A stretch of 9,254 nucleotides of DNA from JAAAPF01 sp964481035 (GTDB lineage Bacteria > Pseudomonadota > Alphaproteobacteria > Geminicoccales > Geminicoccaceae): the NCBI GenBank assembly GCA_964481035.1, contig CAYZSE010000126.1, positions 1 through 9,254 on the forward strand, read 5' to 3'. A program made the position numbers and the translations under genes. The notes under the pieces are model-generated. The model searched no databases, was not told where the DNA came from, and saw nothing but the letters and a program-made list of their open reading frames with translations. How positions within the stretch are numbered: the stretch's first letter is position 1; each line of letters opens with the position of its first letter. Below are positions 1 to 6,640 of the stretch, piece by piece.

Positions 1-308
1 CGGTCGTCGTCGGCGTTGTGCATGCGGTGGCCGTAGGTCAAGGACGTGCGGCCGGCCTCGACGAGGTGGGAGCGGACGACGACGAGCCCGCCCAGGGGCA
101 CCTCGTCTCGCAGGTCGACCTCGAGGCGGACGTCGGCCCAGCCCTTGCGCTCGGCCTTCATCGCCGCCGCCGGCGGGCCGACGGCATGGAGGAAGTGGAA
201 GCCGGCGTCGTCGAACATCGCCATCTGGTGGCGGGTGTTGAGGTGGCCGAAGGCGTCGCACAGCCAGGGGTGCGCGACGCCCCGAAAGGTCTCGATCTCG
301 TGCGGCAT
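1..308 (-). CDS. Acyl-CoA thioesterase, hot-dog (4HBT) family, 3' end missing
   Basis: About 102 N-terminal residues are visible before the window edge cuts the gene; the family is usually 130-150 residues, so roughly the last third is missing. The protein reads MPHEIETFRGVAHPWLCD, followed by AFGHLNTRHQ. Residues 18-24 (D18, G21, H22, N24) match the D..GH.N signature of 4HBT-type thioesterases, in which the Asp is catalytic, and residues 29-35 (MAMFDDA) fit the helix that follows. Such enzymes hydrolyse acyl-CoA thioesters in the cytoplasm; the substrate cannot be read from sequence. I chose ATG at 308 because the family's conserved N-terminus (ETFRGVAHPW) begins just after it. The frame stays open upstream to an ATG at 386, and neither start has a strong ribosome-binding site. 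It lies 116 bases downstream of the haloperoxidase gene on the same strand, so co-transcription is possible. No clear terminator is visible between them. Confidence 0.8.
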   Translation of the reverse strand, partial: MPHEIETFRGVAHPWLCDAFGHLNTRHQMAMFDDAGFHFLHAVGPPAAAMKAERKGWADVRLEVDLRDEVPLGGLVVVRSHLVEAGRTSLTYGHRMHNADDD

Positions 309-424
309 GGCCGGGCGTCCCGTTCGCGGCAGAACAGAAAGGTCGCAAAATGCGAGGCGCCCGTCCACACGCCGTTCCAGCACCATGCCGGACCGACGCC
401 TCGCTCCCGCGGTGCCGGACTCGC

Positions 425-2557
425 TCAGCCGATCAGGGGCTCCTCGGCGAAGAACGGCCGATCGGCGTCGGTCGCCGTTCCCTCCCAGAACCGCTCGGCG
501 CGCGCGTAGACGGCATCGCCGATCTCGGCGCCCACCGCGCGGCCGTCGAGGTCGCCATCCTCGAAGTGGATGCCGCCGTAGATCCGGCTGATCCCGGCCT
601 CGTCGGCGGCTTCGGAGAAGGTCTTCCAGGCGAGCACGAGCTCTTCTGTCGGCGTCGTCGGATCGAACTGGGCCGAACCCGGCGGGAACGTCACCGAGCC
701 GCCGAAATCGTCTGACCCGGTGAAAGCCTCGAGCACCGCGGCACCGGCGGCGGAGAAGCCGCTGTGGCCGGAGGTGTACTCGGCGAAGGGCGGCGAGGCG
801 TCTGTCTCAGGGCGCTGGTAGGTGACGAAGTTCCGGGCGAGGATGGTGCTCGGGCCGCGGCCGATGCCGTTTTCGTCGAACCCGCCGAACGCGGTGACCA
901 CGTAGCCTTCCTCGCCGGTGATCTCGTCGACGCCCGGCTCGCCGATCAGCCCCAGCTCGCCGAGCTCGCGGATGGCTCGAACCGGCCGCACGTAGTCGGT
1001 ATCGACCTTGAAGCCCCAGGTGTGCACGCCGGCCTCGAACACGGCGTTGGCGGCAGCGAAGAACAGCTTGGCGTCGTCCTTGATGTCGTGATCGTCGCGG
1101 GCCGACACGTACTGGGCGAACGACATCCAGGTGCCGGGCGGGAACGGTGTGCCGCCGGCGTCCTCCATGAACTCGGCGATCAGCTTCTTTTCGTCGTCGA
1201 GGGCCGCGCTCTCGGCGACGACGGCGTCGGCCTGGGCGATGAAGGCCGGATTGATGACGCTGCCGACGAGGTCCTCGTCGACGGCGACGACGCTGCCGTC
1301 CGGCAGGGTGATCGTGCGGGCATCGATGTCCAGCACCGCCTCCGCAAACGCCGGCAGGAAGAACGGCTCGGGGTCCGGGACCGAGAACGCCCCGTCGGTG
1401 AACGGCGTCACGCCACCCCAATGCGGGGTCAAGAACACCTGATCGGGCGGGCCGCCCTCCGGATCGATCGGGACGTTCTCGGGGGTCCACCGGGCGATGT
1501 CCACGATGGCGTCGGCACTGGCGTTCACCGGCGCGTAGCCGGTCGTGTCGGCGTAGCCGTTCGCCTGGTTGGCGCCGTCGGCCGCGCGCAACGCCAGCAG
1601 GTCCTGGGCGGCATCCAGCCCGATCGCGTAGGCGACGCTGCCGTCATCGACGAGGGAAATACCGTACCGCTCGACGAGGATCGTGTCGAACAGGGCCTGC
1701 TGGGCGGGATAGAGATCGCTCAAGACGGCGTGGGCGGCGACGTTCATCGCCTTGGCCATGTCGTCGTCGGAGCCGAAGGCGGCGAGTGCCGCGAGCACGG
1801 CGTTGTCGCCCTCGGCGTCGAGCGCGACGCGCACCGCCGTGGCGTCGTAGGCGGCGAAGGCGTCGAAGATGGCGGTGTGCACCATCGCGTAGGCGCGCGA
1901 GGCGATGGTCGGGCCGTTGGCTCCGGTCTCGTCGATGACGGCCTGCTGCACGGCTCGGTCCCAGACGACGCTGAGCGTGGGGTCGGGGTTGTTGACGCGC
2001 AACGCCTGCGTGCCGCCGGCGACGAGAATGGCCGGGCCGGCGTCGCCGTCGGCGATGGCGCGCAAGTCTTCCGCGGCGATGCGTTCACCGGCGAATTCGA
2101 AGGTTTCGACGCCCTTGACCTCCGTCGTCGCGCCGGTGAACCGATCGACCAGCTCGAGCAAGGGGCCTGCACCGCGGCCGATGTCGAAACGGCCGACGTC
2201 TTCGGGCATGACGAGCAGATCATCATCCGAACCGCCGAAGACCGCTCCGACATAGCCGTCGACGACGATCGTGTCGTCGCCGGGCCCGGCGCTCACGAAG
2301 CTCGCGTGCCCCACCTTGATGACATCGTCGCCGCCCAGGGCGTAGATCGGGCCGGCGGATGGCGACGGCGCCAGATAATCGCTGGTGGGCGTACCGATTG
2401 AGCCCATCAGCCAAGACAACCACAAGGGATAGCTCGCGAAGTCGGCTTCGGCGTCCCCATGGCTCGCGGCCGGACGGCCGGAGATCGCAGCCGGGCCGGC
2501 GAGATAGGCCAGCAGCCCGGACAGAAGCTGCTCGATCGCCAAGCTTCGATGCGACAT
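425..2557 (-). CDS. Vanadium-dependent haloperoxidase (PAP2 fold) with N-terminal RTX-like segment
   Basis: The product is 710 residues. Family enzymes use bound vanadate and H2O2 to oxidise halides to hypohalous species. Every pocket motif is visible: K517 and R524 (K-x6-RP), S596-G597-H598 (YTSGHSGF, with the acid-base His) and R658 with H664 (SRIYGGIH). Upstream marks of the family include WDRAVQQAV near 199 and TPHWGGVTPF at 377-386. Residues 71-115 carry acidic glycine repeats (GGDDVI, GPGDDTIVVD, GGSDDDLLV) like degenerate RTX calcium-binding repeats. They are followed at 141-160 by the TG...VKGVETFEFAGERI segment often seen beside RTX repeats. I see no convincing Sec signal peptide; residues 10-25 are only mildly hydrophobic. 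I chose ATG at 2557 because GGAGGG lies four bases upstream. An in-frame ATG at 2587 would add ten residues but lacks such a site. The gene is divergent from menG. A role in halogenation or in degrading quorum signals is inference. Confidence 0.9.
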   Translation of the reverse strand: MSHRSLAIEQLLSGLLAYLAGPAAISGRPAASHGDAEADFASYPLWLSWLMGSIGTPTSDYLAPSPSAGPIYALGGDDVIKVGHASFVSAGPGDDTIVVDGYVGAVFGGSDDDLLVMPEDVGRFDIGRGAGPLLELVDRFTGATTEVKGVETFEFAGERIAAEDLRAIADGDAGPAILVAGGTQALRVNNPDPTLSVVWDRAVQQAVIDETGANGPTIASRAYAMVHTAIFDAFAAYDATAVRVALDAEGDNAVLAALAAFGSDDDMAKAMNVAAHAVLSDLYPAQQALFDTILVERYGISLVDDGSVAYAIGLDAAQDLLALRAADGANQANGYADTTGYAPVNASADAIVDIARWTPENVPIDPEGGPPDQVFLTPHWGGVTPFTDGAFSVPDPEPFFLPAFAEAVLDIDARTITLPDGSVVAVDEDLVGSVINPAFIAQADAVVAESAALDDEKKLIAEFMEDAGGTPFPPGTWMSFAQYVSARDDHDIKDDAKLFFAAANAVFEAGVHTWGFKVDTDYVRPVRAIRELGELGLIGEPGVDEITGEEGYVVTAFGGFDENGIGRGPSTILARNFVTYQRPETDASPPFAEYTSGHSGFSAAGAAVLEAFTGSDDFGGSVTFPPGSAQFDPTTPTEELVLAWKTFSEAADEAGISRIYGGIHFEDGDLDGRAVGAEIGDAVYARAERFWEGTATDADRPFFAEEPLIG

Positions 2558-2561
2558 TGTA

Positions 2562-2599
2562 CCCTCCATCAACGTGTTGAAACGCATGATCTTGATGGA
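2562..2599 (-). promoter_or_regulatory. Possible RBS-overlapping hairpin in the haloperoxidase leader
   Basis: Just before the chosen start codon, the minus-strand leader carries two 8-base complementary arms, TCCATCAA (2599-2592) and TTGATGGA (2572-2565), with 19 bases between them. The 3' arm includes the first three bases of the ribosome-binding site GGAGGG (2567-2562). Folding would therefore partly mask the site. A second, competing complementarity (TCAA/TTGA at 2580-2569) shares the 3' arm. What is seen is the pairing; a regulatory role is inference, and arms of this length can arise by chance. Confidence 0.25.
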
Positions 2600-2615
2600 A
2601 ATGTACTAGGTCTTT

Positions 2616-2628
2616 CATGTCAGACATG
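2616..2628. promoter_or_regulatory. 13-bp palindrome in divergent intergenic region, candidate operator
   Basis: CATGTCAGACATG is a perfect inverted repeat (CATGTC / GACATG around one central base). It sits in the locally AT-rich stretch between the haloperoxidase gene (start 2557, minus) and menG (start 2835, plus), about 60 bases upstream of the haloperoxidase start. That is a plausible position for a repressor or activator site. I could not find a convincing -35/-10 pair on either strand, so the link to a promoter is unproven. Confidence 0.25.
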
Positions 2629-2834
2629 TGAGCAAAAGCACGCGTCCTGTGATTTAAAAGTAGAAGAGTTCATCTTTTGGCAGACCTCCGCTTCGCGCTC
2701 GGTCGGTGGTGCGAGGGCGTGTCTGGGCCGTCGTGGCACGGCGCAACTCGGATCCCGAGACCATCCGCCTCGATCCATGGCATTGCACCAGCGTCATCCT
2801 TACATGCGCGGGAGCGAGTTTGTAGGTGAAGCGA

Positions 2835-3728
2835 ATGCTCGCCGGCCCCGGCCGTCGACGCTCATCGCGCGCCGCGTGCGTGATCTGGTCGGATGGCGCA
2901 TCGCCGCCTGCCTTCGAGCCTGCTAGCAAGGGCGATGAACTGACGGGGACGCACTTGTCGACGAGCGGAGCCGAGGCGGCCGGACGCGGGGATCGAGACC
3001 CCGACCTCGCGACGCTCGCCCAGACCTTCGGCCGGGAGGCCGTCGCCACGGGCGAGCGCCAGGCGCGCGTGCGGCGCACCTTCGAGCGGATCGCCGCCGG
3101 CTACGACCGGGCCAACGACCTCATGAGCATGGGCCTGCACCGCCGCTGGAAGGCGCGGCTCGCGGGCTTGTGCGTCGAGGACGGCCCGGTCCTCGATCTC
3201 GCCTCGGGGACGGGTGACGTGGCGGCGCGCCTACGGCGGCACGGCCGTTTCGTCGTCGGCGTCGACGCGAGCCCGGCCATGCTGGCGGTCGACCGCGCGC
3301 GCCACCCGGCGGCCGCGGCGGTGGCCGGCGCGGCGGAGGCGCTGCCGCTGGCCGACGGCGGGGTCGCCGCGGTGACGCTCGCCTTCGGGCTGCGCAACTT
3401 CACCGACCCGCAGCTCGGGCTCGGCGAGGTTCGCCGGGTGCTGCGCCCGGGCGGACGGCTCTACCTGCTGGAGTTCTCGCGCCCCATCGCGGCGGTCAGG
3501 CCCTTCTATCGGTGGGGCTCGGCGCGGCTCTTGCCCTGGGTCGGCGGCCGCGTCACAGGGGCGCCGGACGCCTATCGCTACCTCGTCGAATCGATCGACC
3601 GGTTCCCGAGCGCGGCGGCCGTGGCGGCCACGCTCGAGAGCACGGGCCTGGTCGTCGAGCGGATCGAGCGGCTGGCCCTCGGCATCGCCGCCATTCACGT
3701 CGCGCGGCGGCCGGACGAGGGGGCCTGA
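2835..3728 (+). CDS. menG: Demethylmenaquinone / ubiquinone methyltransferase MenG (UbiE)
   Basis: This SAM-dependent C-methyltransferase performs the final methylation of demethylmenaquinone, or the C-methylation step of ubiquinone. Using the 2835 start (297 residues), the conserved core begins with FERIAAGYDRANDLMSMG (about 83-100). SAM motif I VLDLASGTGD (119-128), GVDASPAML (142-150), LAFGLRNFTDP (182-192) and RPGGRLYLLEFSRP (204-217) follow, all typical of UbiE/MenG. The start is uncertain. ATG 2835 has AGGTGA five bases upstream, while an in-frame stop (2823-2825) sits directly before a GTG at 2826. This start gives about 40 N-terminal residues beyond the usual 250-260, with weaker GC3, so TTG at 2955 is a fair alternative. 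Its TGA overlaps the ATG of menA by one base, implying translational coupling. That partner favours menaquinone over ubiquinone as the product. Confidence 0.9.
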   Translation: MLAGPGRRRSSRAACVIWSDGASPPAFEPASKGDELTGTHLSTSGAEAAGRGDRDPDLATLAQTFGREAVATGERQARVRRTFERIAAGYDRANDLMSMGLHRRWKARLAGLCVEDGPVLDLASGTGDVAARLRRHGRFVVGVDASPAMLAVDRARHPAAAAVAGAAEALPLADGGVAAVTLAFGLRNFTDPQLGLGEVRRVLRPGGRLYLLEFSRPIAAVRPFYRWGSARLLPWVGGRVTGAPDAYRYLVESIDRFPSAAAVAATLESTGLVVERIERLALGIAAIHVARRPDEGA

Positions 3729-4230
3729 TGGACGCCCTCGGCAGCAGCCGGCCCGCGCGGGCGGGGGTGTGGTGGCTGGCGTGCCGGCCGAAGACGCTGA
3801 GCCTCGCCCTCGTCCCCGTCGGCGTCGGCAGCGCCTGGGCTGCGGCCGTGGCCGGGGTCTTCCGCCTCGACGTGCTGGTGCTCGGCGCCTTCGCGGCGGT
3901 TGCGATCCAGATCGGCACCAATCTGTGGAACGACGCCCTCGACGCCGAGCACGGGCTCGACGACGGACCCCGGCTCGGCCCGCGCCGGGCGACCGCCGCC
4001 GGCTGGCTGAGCGCCACGACCGTACGCCGTGCGGCGACCGCGGCCTTCGCGCTCGCGGCGCTCGCGGGCCTCGTCCTCGTGGAGATCGGCGGCTGGCCGA
4101 TACTCGCGATCGGGGCCGCCGCGCTCGCCTGCGGGCTGCTCTACTCGGCGGGGCCCCGGCCGATCGCGGCGACGCCGCTGGGCGAGATCCTGGTGCTCGC
4201 CTTCTTCGGCGTCGCGGGCGTCGCGGGCAC
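3728..4230 (+). CDS. menA: 1,4-dihydroxy-2-naphthoate polyprenyltransferase MenA, cut by assembly gap
   Basis: This is a UbiA-superfamily membrane prenyltransferase that attaches the isoprenoid chain to 1,4-dihydroxy-2-naphthoate, giving demethylmenaquinone, the substrate of the MenG encoded just upstream. The visible 167 residues include RPKTLSLALVPV (20-31), the first Asp-rich Mg-diphosphate motif NLWNDALDAEHGLDD (65-79), GPRRATAAGWLS (84-95) and LLYSAGPRPIAATPLGE (137-153). These follow the order seen in E. coli MenA. Hydrophobic segments lie near 25-63, 103-119, 122-140 and 153-167. The family is around 300 residues, so the C-terminal 130 or so, including the second Asp motif, are lost in the N run. 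The ATG overlaps the menG stop (TGATG), with GAGGGGG a few bases upstream, so the start is secure. Since menG and menA act consecutively, this is a menaquinone operon fragment. Confidence 0.87.
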
Positions 4231-4330
4231 NNNNNNNNNNNNNNNNNNNNNNNNNNNNNNNNNNNNNNNNNNNNNNNNNNNNNNNNNNNNNNNNNNNNNN
4301 NNNNNNNNNNNNNNNNNNNNNNNNNNNNNN
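4231..4330. other. Assembly gap, 100 N
   Basis: There are exactly 100 unknown bases, the conventional placeholder for a scaffold gap of unspecified length. The missing C-terminus of MenA (about 130 residues) and the missing start of the symporter cannot both fit in 100 bases. If the flanks are truly adjacent, the real distance is probably 400 bases or more. Confidence 0.98.
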
Positions 4331-5217
4331 GGACCTCGACCTTGACCTCGATCTTCATCCCCTTGGGCCTCGCCTTCATCATGCTGACCGTGGGGCTCGG
4401 TCTCGCCGTCGGCGACTTCCGCGCGGTCGTGCGCCGGCCGCGGGCGGTGGCGGCGGGGCTCGTGGGCCAGCTCGTCCTTCTGCCGACGGCGGCCGTGGCC
4501 GTGGCCACGATCTTCGCGCTGCCGCCGCACGCGGCGGTGGGGCTCGTGCTCGTCGCCTGCGTGCCGGGCGGCGTGACCTCGAACTTCCTCACCGTGCTCG
4601 CCCGCGGCGATGCGGCGCTCTCGGTCACGCTCACGGCGCTGGCGACCTCGCTCGCCATCCTCACCGTGCCCGTGGCGCTCGGCGTCGCCGTCGCGCTGTT
4701 CGATCCGGGCGGGCTCGCCCTACCGGCGCGGCTGCCCCTCGGCGAAACGGCGCGGGCGGTCCTCCTCATCACGGCACTGCCGATGGCCCTGGGCATGGCC
4801 CTGCGCGCGGCGCGCCCGTCCCTGGCGCTCGCTTGGCTCCACCCGGCGCGGCGGCTCGCCACGCTGATCTTCGCTCTCATCGTCGTCGCCGCCTTCAGCG
4901 CCGATTGGTCGATCGTCGCGGCCCACGCGGCGCGCCTCGGCCCGGCCGTCGTCGCCTTCAACGCGGCGGCCGTCGCGATCGGCCTCGGCCTCGGCCGGCT
5001 CGCCCGGCTCGGGCCGCGGGCGACGCTGACACTGGCGGTCGAGTGCGGCCTGCAGAACGTGGCCCTCGCGCTCTTTCTCGGCGGCGGCGTGCTCGGCGAG
5101 CCGGGGCTCATGGTGCCGGCCATCCTCTACGTGCTCGCGATGAACGCCTCGGCGCTCGTGCTGGTCGCGCTCGGCCGGCGGCTGGCGGGGTCGGCCGCGC
5201 TGGCCGCCCGTCGCTGA
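4331..5217 (+). CDS. Bile acid:sodium symporter (BASS) family transporter, 5' end in gap
   Basis: A polytopic inner-membrane transporter; 294 residues are visible to the TGA at 5215-5217. The first visible residues (TSIFIPLGLAFIMLTVGLGL) align with the usual start of TM1, so probably only a few N-terminal residues are missing. The first two bases after the gap (GG) end a codon that cannot be ATG. In visible-residue numbering, residues matching the sodium sites known from ASBT homologues are present: Q46, S83-N84 in CVPGGVTSN, S97 with T101 in ALSVTLTALAT, and E237 with Q241-N242 in VECGLQNVALAL. This argues for a working Na+-coupled carrier. The family moves bile acids, pantoate, pyruvate and other organic anions; the substrate here cannot be told. 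It may belong to the menG-menA transcript, but the gap prevents proof. It converges on the lipoprotein gene with six bases between stops. Confidence 0.88.
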
Positions 5218-5223
5218 GCGGTG

Positions 5224-5613
5224 TCAGCCCTCGGACGGCGTAAGCGTGCCCCGCGGCCGACCGTCGAGATCGAAGAGGCGGTAGGTGCGGCCGTCGGCGA
5301 CGACGACGCGGCAGCTCGCCAGTGGGCGCTCCTCGAGGCACACCGCGCCGTCGTCGCGCAGGACCAGGCGCTCCGCCGTGCCGGCGTCGATCGCCCCCAG
5401 GAACCCGCGATTGCCGAGAGCACCGATGATGCGCCCGACGCTCGCGGCATCGAGCCGGCGGCCGCCGCGCGCGAGCACGGCATCGCGGCTCGCGTCGTGC
5501 GGCAGGGCGGCGGCGGCGAAGCCGATCGCCGGCTCCGGCGGCTCGGCGCGCCAGCACGCGCCGAGCAGGGCCGCAAGCAGGACCGTCGCCAGGGTGCGCG
5601 CGATGGGTGTCAT
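5224..5613 (-). CDS. Small predicted lipoprotein, function unknown
   Basis: The product is 129 residues. The N-terminus MTPIARTLATVLLAALLGAC is a classical lipoprotein signal: Arg at 6, a hydrophobic stretch at 8-18 and an LGAC lipobox with C20 as the lipidated residue. W21 at the +2 position is not Asp, which under the E. coli Lol rule would send it to the outer membrane. The mature part has two further cysteines (C92, C101) that could pair, and a C-terminal strand-like segment VVVADGRTYRLFDLDG (103-118). I do not recognise the family. I chose ATG 5613 because it sits at the start of the signal peptide; an upstream in-frame start at 5664 would overlap radC and bury the signal. It lies 31 bases downstream of radC, so it is probably the last gene of the sfsA-map-radC transcript. 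No terminator hairpin is visible in the six bases to the converging symporter gene. Confidence 0.65.
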   Translation of the reverse strand: MTPIARTLATVLLAALLGACWRAEPPEPAIGFAAAALPHDASRDAVLARGGRRLDAASVGRIIGALGNRGFLGAIDAGTAERLVLRDDGAVCLEERPLASCRVVVADGRTYRLFDLDGRPRGTLTPSEG

Positions 5614-5644
5614 GGGTGATCCGTCCGCCACCTGACGAGGCCGG

Positions 5645-6634
5645 CTAGAGCAGGCCGTGCTCACGGAGGCTGGTCTGGCGTCCCTTGCCGACGATGACGT
5701 GATCGTAGACCAGCACGTTGATGGCGGCGAGGGCTTCCACCACCCGCCGCGTCGTCGCGATGTCCTCGGGCGACGGCGTCGGATCGCCCGACGGGTGGTT
5801 GTGGACCAGGATCAGGGCGACGGCGCCCACCTCGAGCGCGCGCTTGGCGATCTCGCGCGGGTAGAGGGGGGTGTGATCGACGGTGCCGCGCCCGAGGCGC
5901 TCGTCGCGGATCAAGCGGTTCTGCGTGTCGAGGAAGAGCGCGTGGAACTCCTCGGTCCCGGCGTGGGCGAGGGCGCTCGCGAGATACGCCTCGAGCGCCT
6001 CGGGCGTGCCGATGACGGGGGCCTCGCGCAGCCCGGCGGCGCGGGCGCGGACGTCGATCTCGCGCACGAGCCGGAAGAGCACGGCGGTAAAGCGGCGCTC
6101 GTCGTCCGAGCGGAACTCGTCGACTTCGGCGAGGCGCGCGGGCTCGGCCGCGAGCGCCGCGGCGAGGCCGCCGAAACGCGCGATGACCGCCTTGGCCAAG
6201 GGCTTGGTGTCGCGGCCGCGGATCGAGAAGAAGAGCAAGAGCTCCAAGAGCTCATAGTCGGCGAGGGCCTCGGCGCCGGCGTCGAGGAAGCGCTCGCGCA
6301 GCCGCTCGCGGTGGCCGTGATAGTGCTTGCTGCCGTAAGGTGCCGGCGACGGCGCGGCGTAGGCCTGCGGCTGCTCGGCGAGGCCTGCGACACCCGGGGC
6401 GCTGATCAGCGCGGCCACGGCGGCGAGGCCGTCGGCGTCGTCGAAGGTCCACGCCTTGCGGTCGGGTTGCCAGCGGCCGCCGGCCTGCTTGAGCGCGCGA
6501 TGGTGGCGGTAGGTGTCACCGGAGACGAGAAAGCCGGTGCCGAGGCTGCGCACCTCGAGGCCGAAGCTCTCCAGCTCGTCCGCTGGTTGCGAGGTGGCGC
6601 GCCGGCCGAGGAGCTGGGACCAGAAGGCGGACAT
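5645..6634 (-). CDS. radC: RadC/YeeS-family JAB-domain protein with extra N-terminal domain
   Basis: The product is 329 residues, against about 220-230 for the plain family. The core has the usual N-terminal helical part (HYHGHRERLRERFLDAG 104-120, ELLLFFSIRGRDTKPLAKAV 131-150, FGGL 154-157). It is followed by a JAB/MPN domain with a complete JAMM signature: E229 in TEEFHALFLD, H278 and H280 in VHNHPSGD, S288 and D291 (HxHx7Sx2D). The name RadC reflects an old repair link that is not well supported; the biochemical role is unsettled. Residues 24-78 form a separate module with TYRHHRALKQAGGRWQPDRK followed by AWTF, discussed as a finding, joined by a Pro/Ala-rich linker (about 88-100). ATG 6634 is six bases after the map stop. 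The ribosome-binding site is weak, which suggests coupling to map. Confidence 0.9.
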   Translation of the reverse strand: MSAFWSQLLGRRATSQPADELESFGLEVRSLGTGFLVSGDTYRHHRALKQAGGRWQPDRKAWTFDDADGLAAVAALISAPGVAGLAEQPQAYAAPSPAPYGSKHYHGHRERLRERFLDAGAEALADYELLELLLFFSIRGRDTKPLAKAVIARFGGLAAALAAEPARLAEVDEFRSDDERRFTAVLFRLVREIDVRARAAGLREAPVIGTPEALEAYLASALAHAGTEEFHALFLDTQNRLIRDERLGRGTVDHTPLYPREIAKRALEVGAVALILVHNHPSGDPTPSPEDIATTRRVVEALAAINVLVYDHVIVGKGRQTSLREHGLL

Positions 6635-6640
6635 CGCGAG

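Noticed and set aside
764..2401. A 545-codon open frame on the plus strand opposite the haloperoxidase gene
   Set aside because: Composition is typical of an antisense shadow in GC-rich DNA, with many V, G, R, D and H. No domain is recognisable, and the minus strand carries a complete enzyme with all motifs.
4332..4355. Imperfect tandem 12-base repeat (GACCTCGACCTT then GACCTCGATCTT) right after the gap
   Set aside because: It encodes TSTL-TSIF within the symporter N-terminus and has one mismatch. Two copies are not enough to call a repeat element, though it may have contributed to the assembly break.
3231..5123. A 630-codon minus-strand open frame spanning the N gap
   Set aside because: It runs antisense to menG, menA and the symporter, is Arg/Pro/Ser-rich, and is held open partly by the N run. 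The plus-strand genes have clear motifs.
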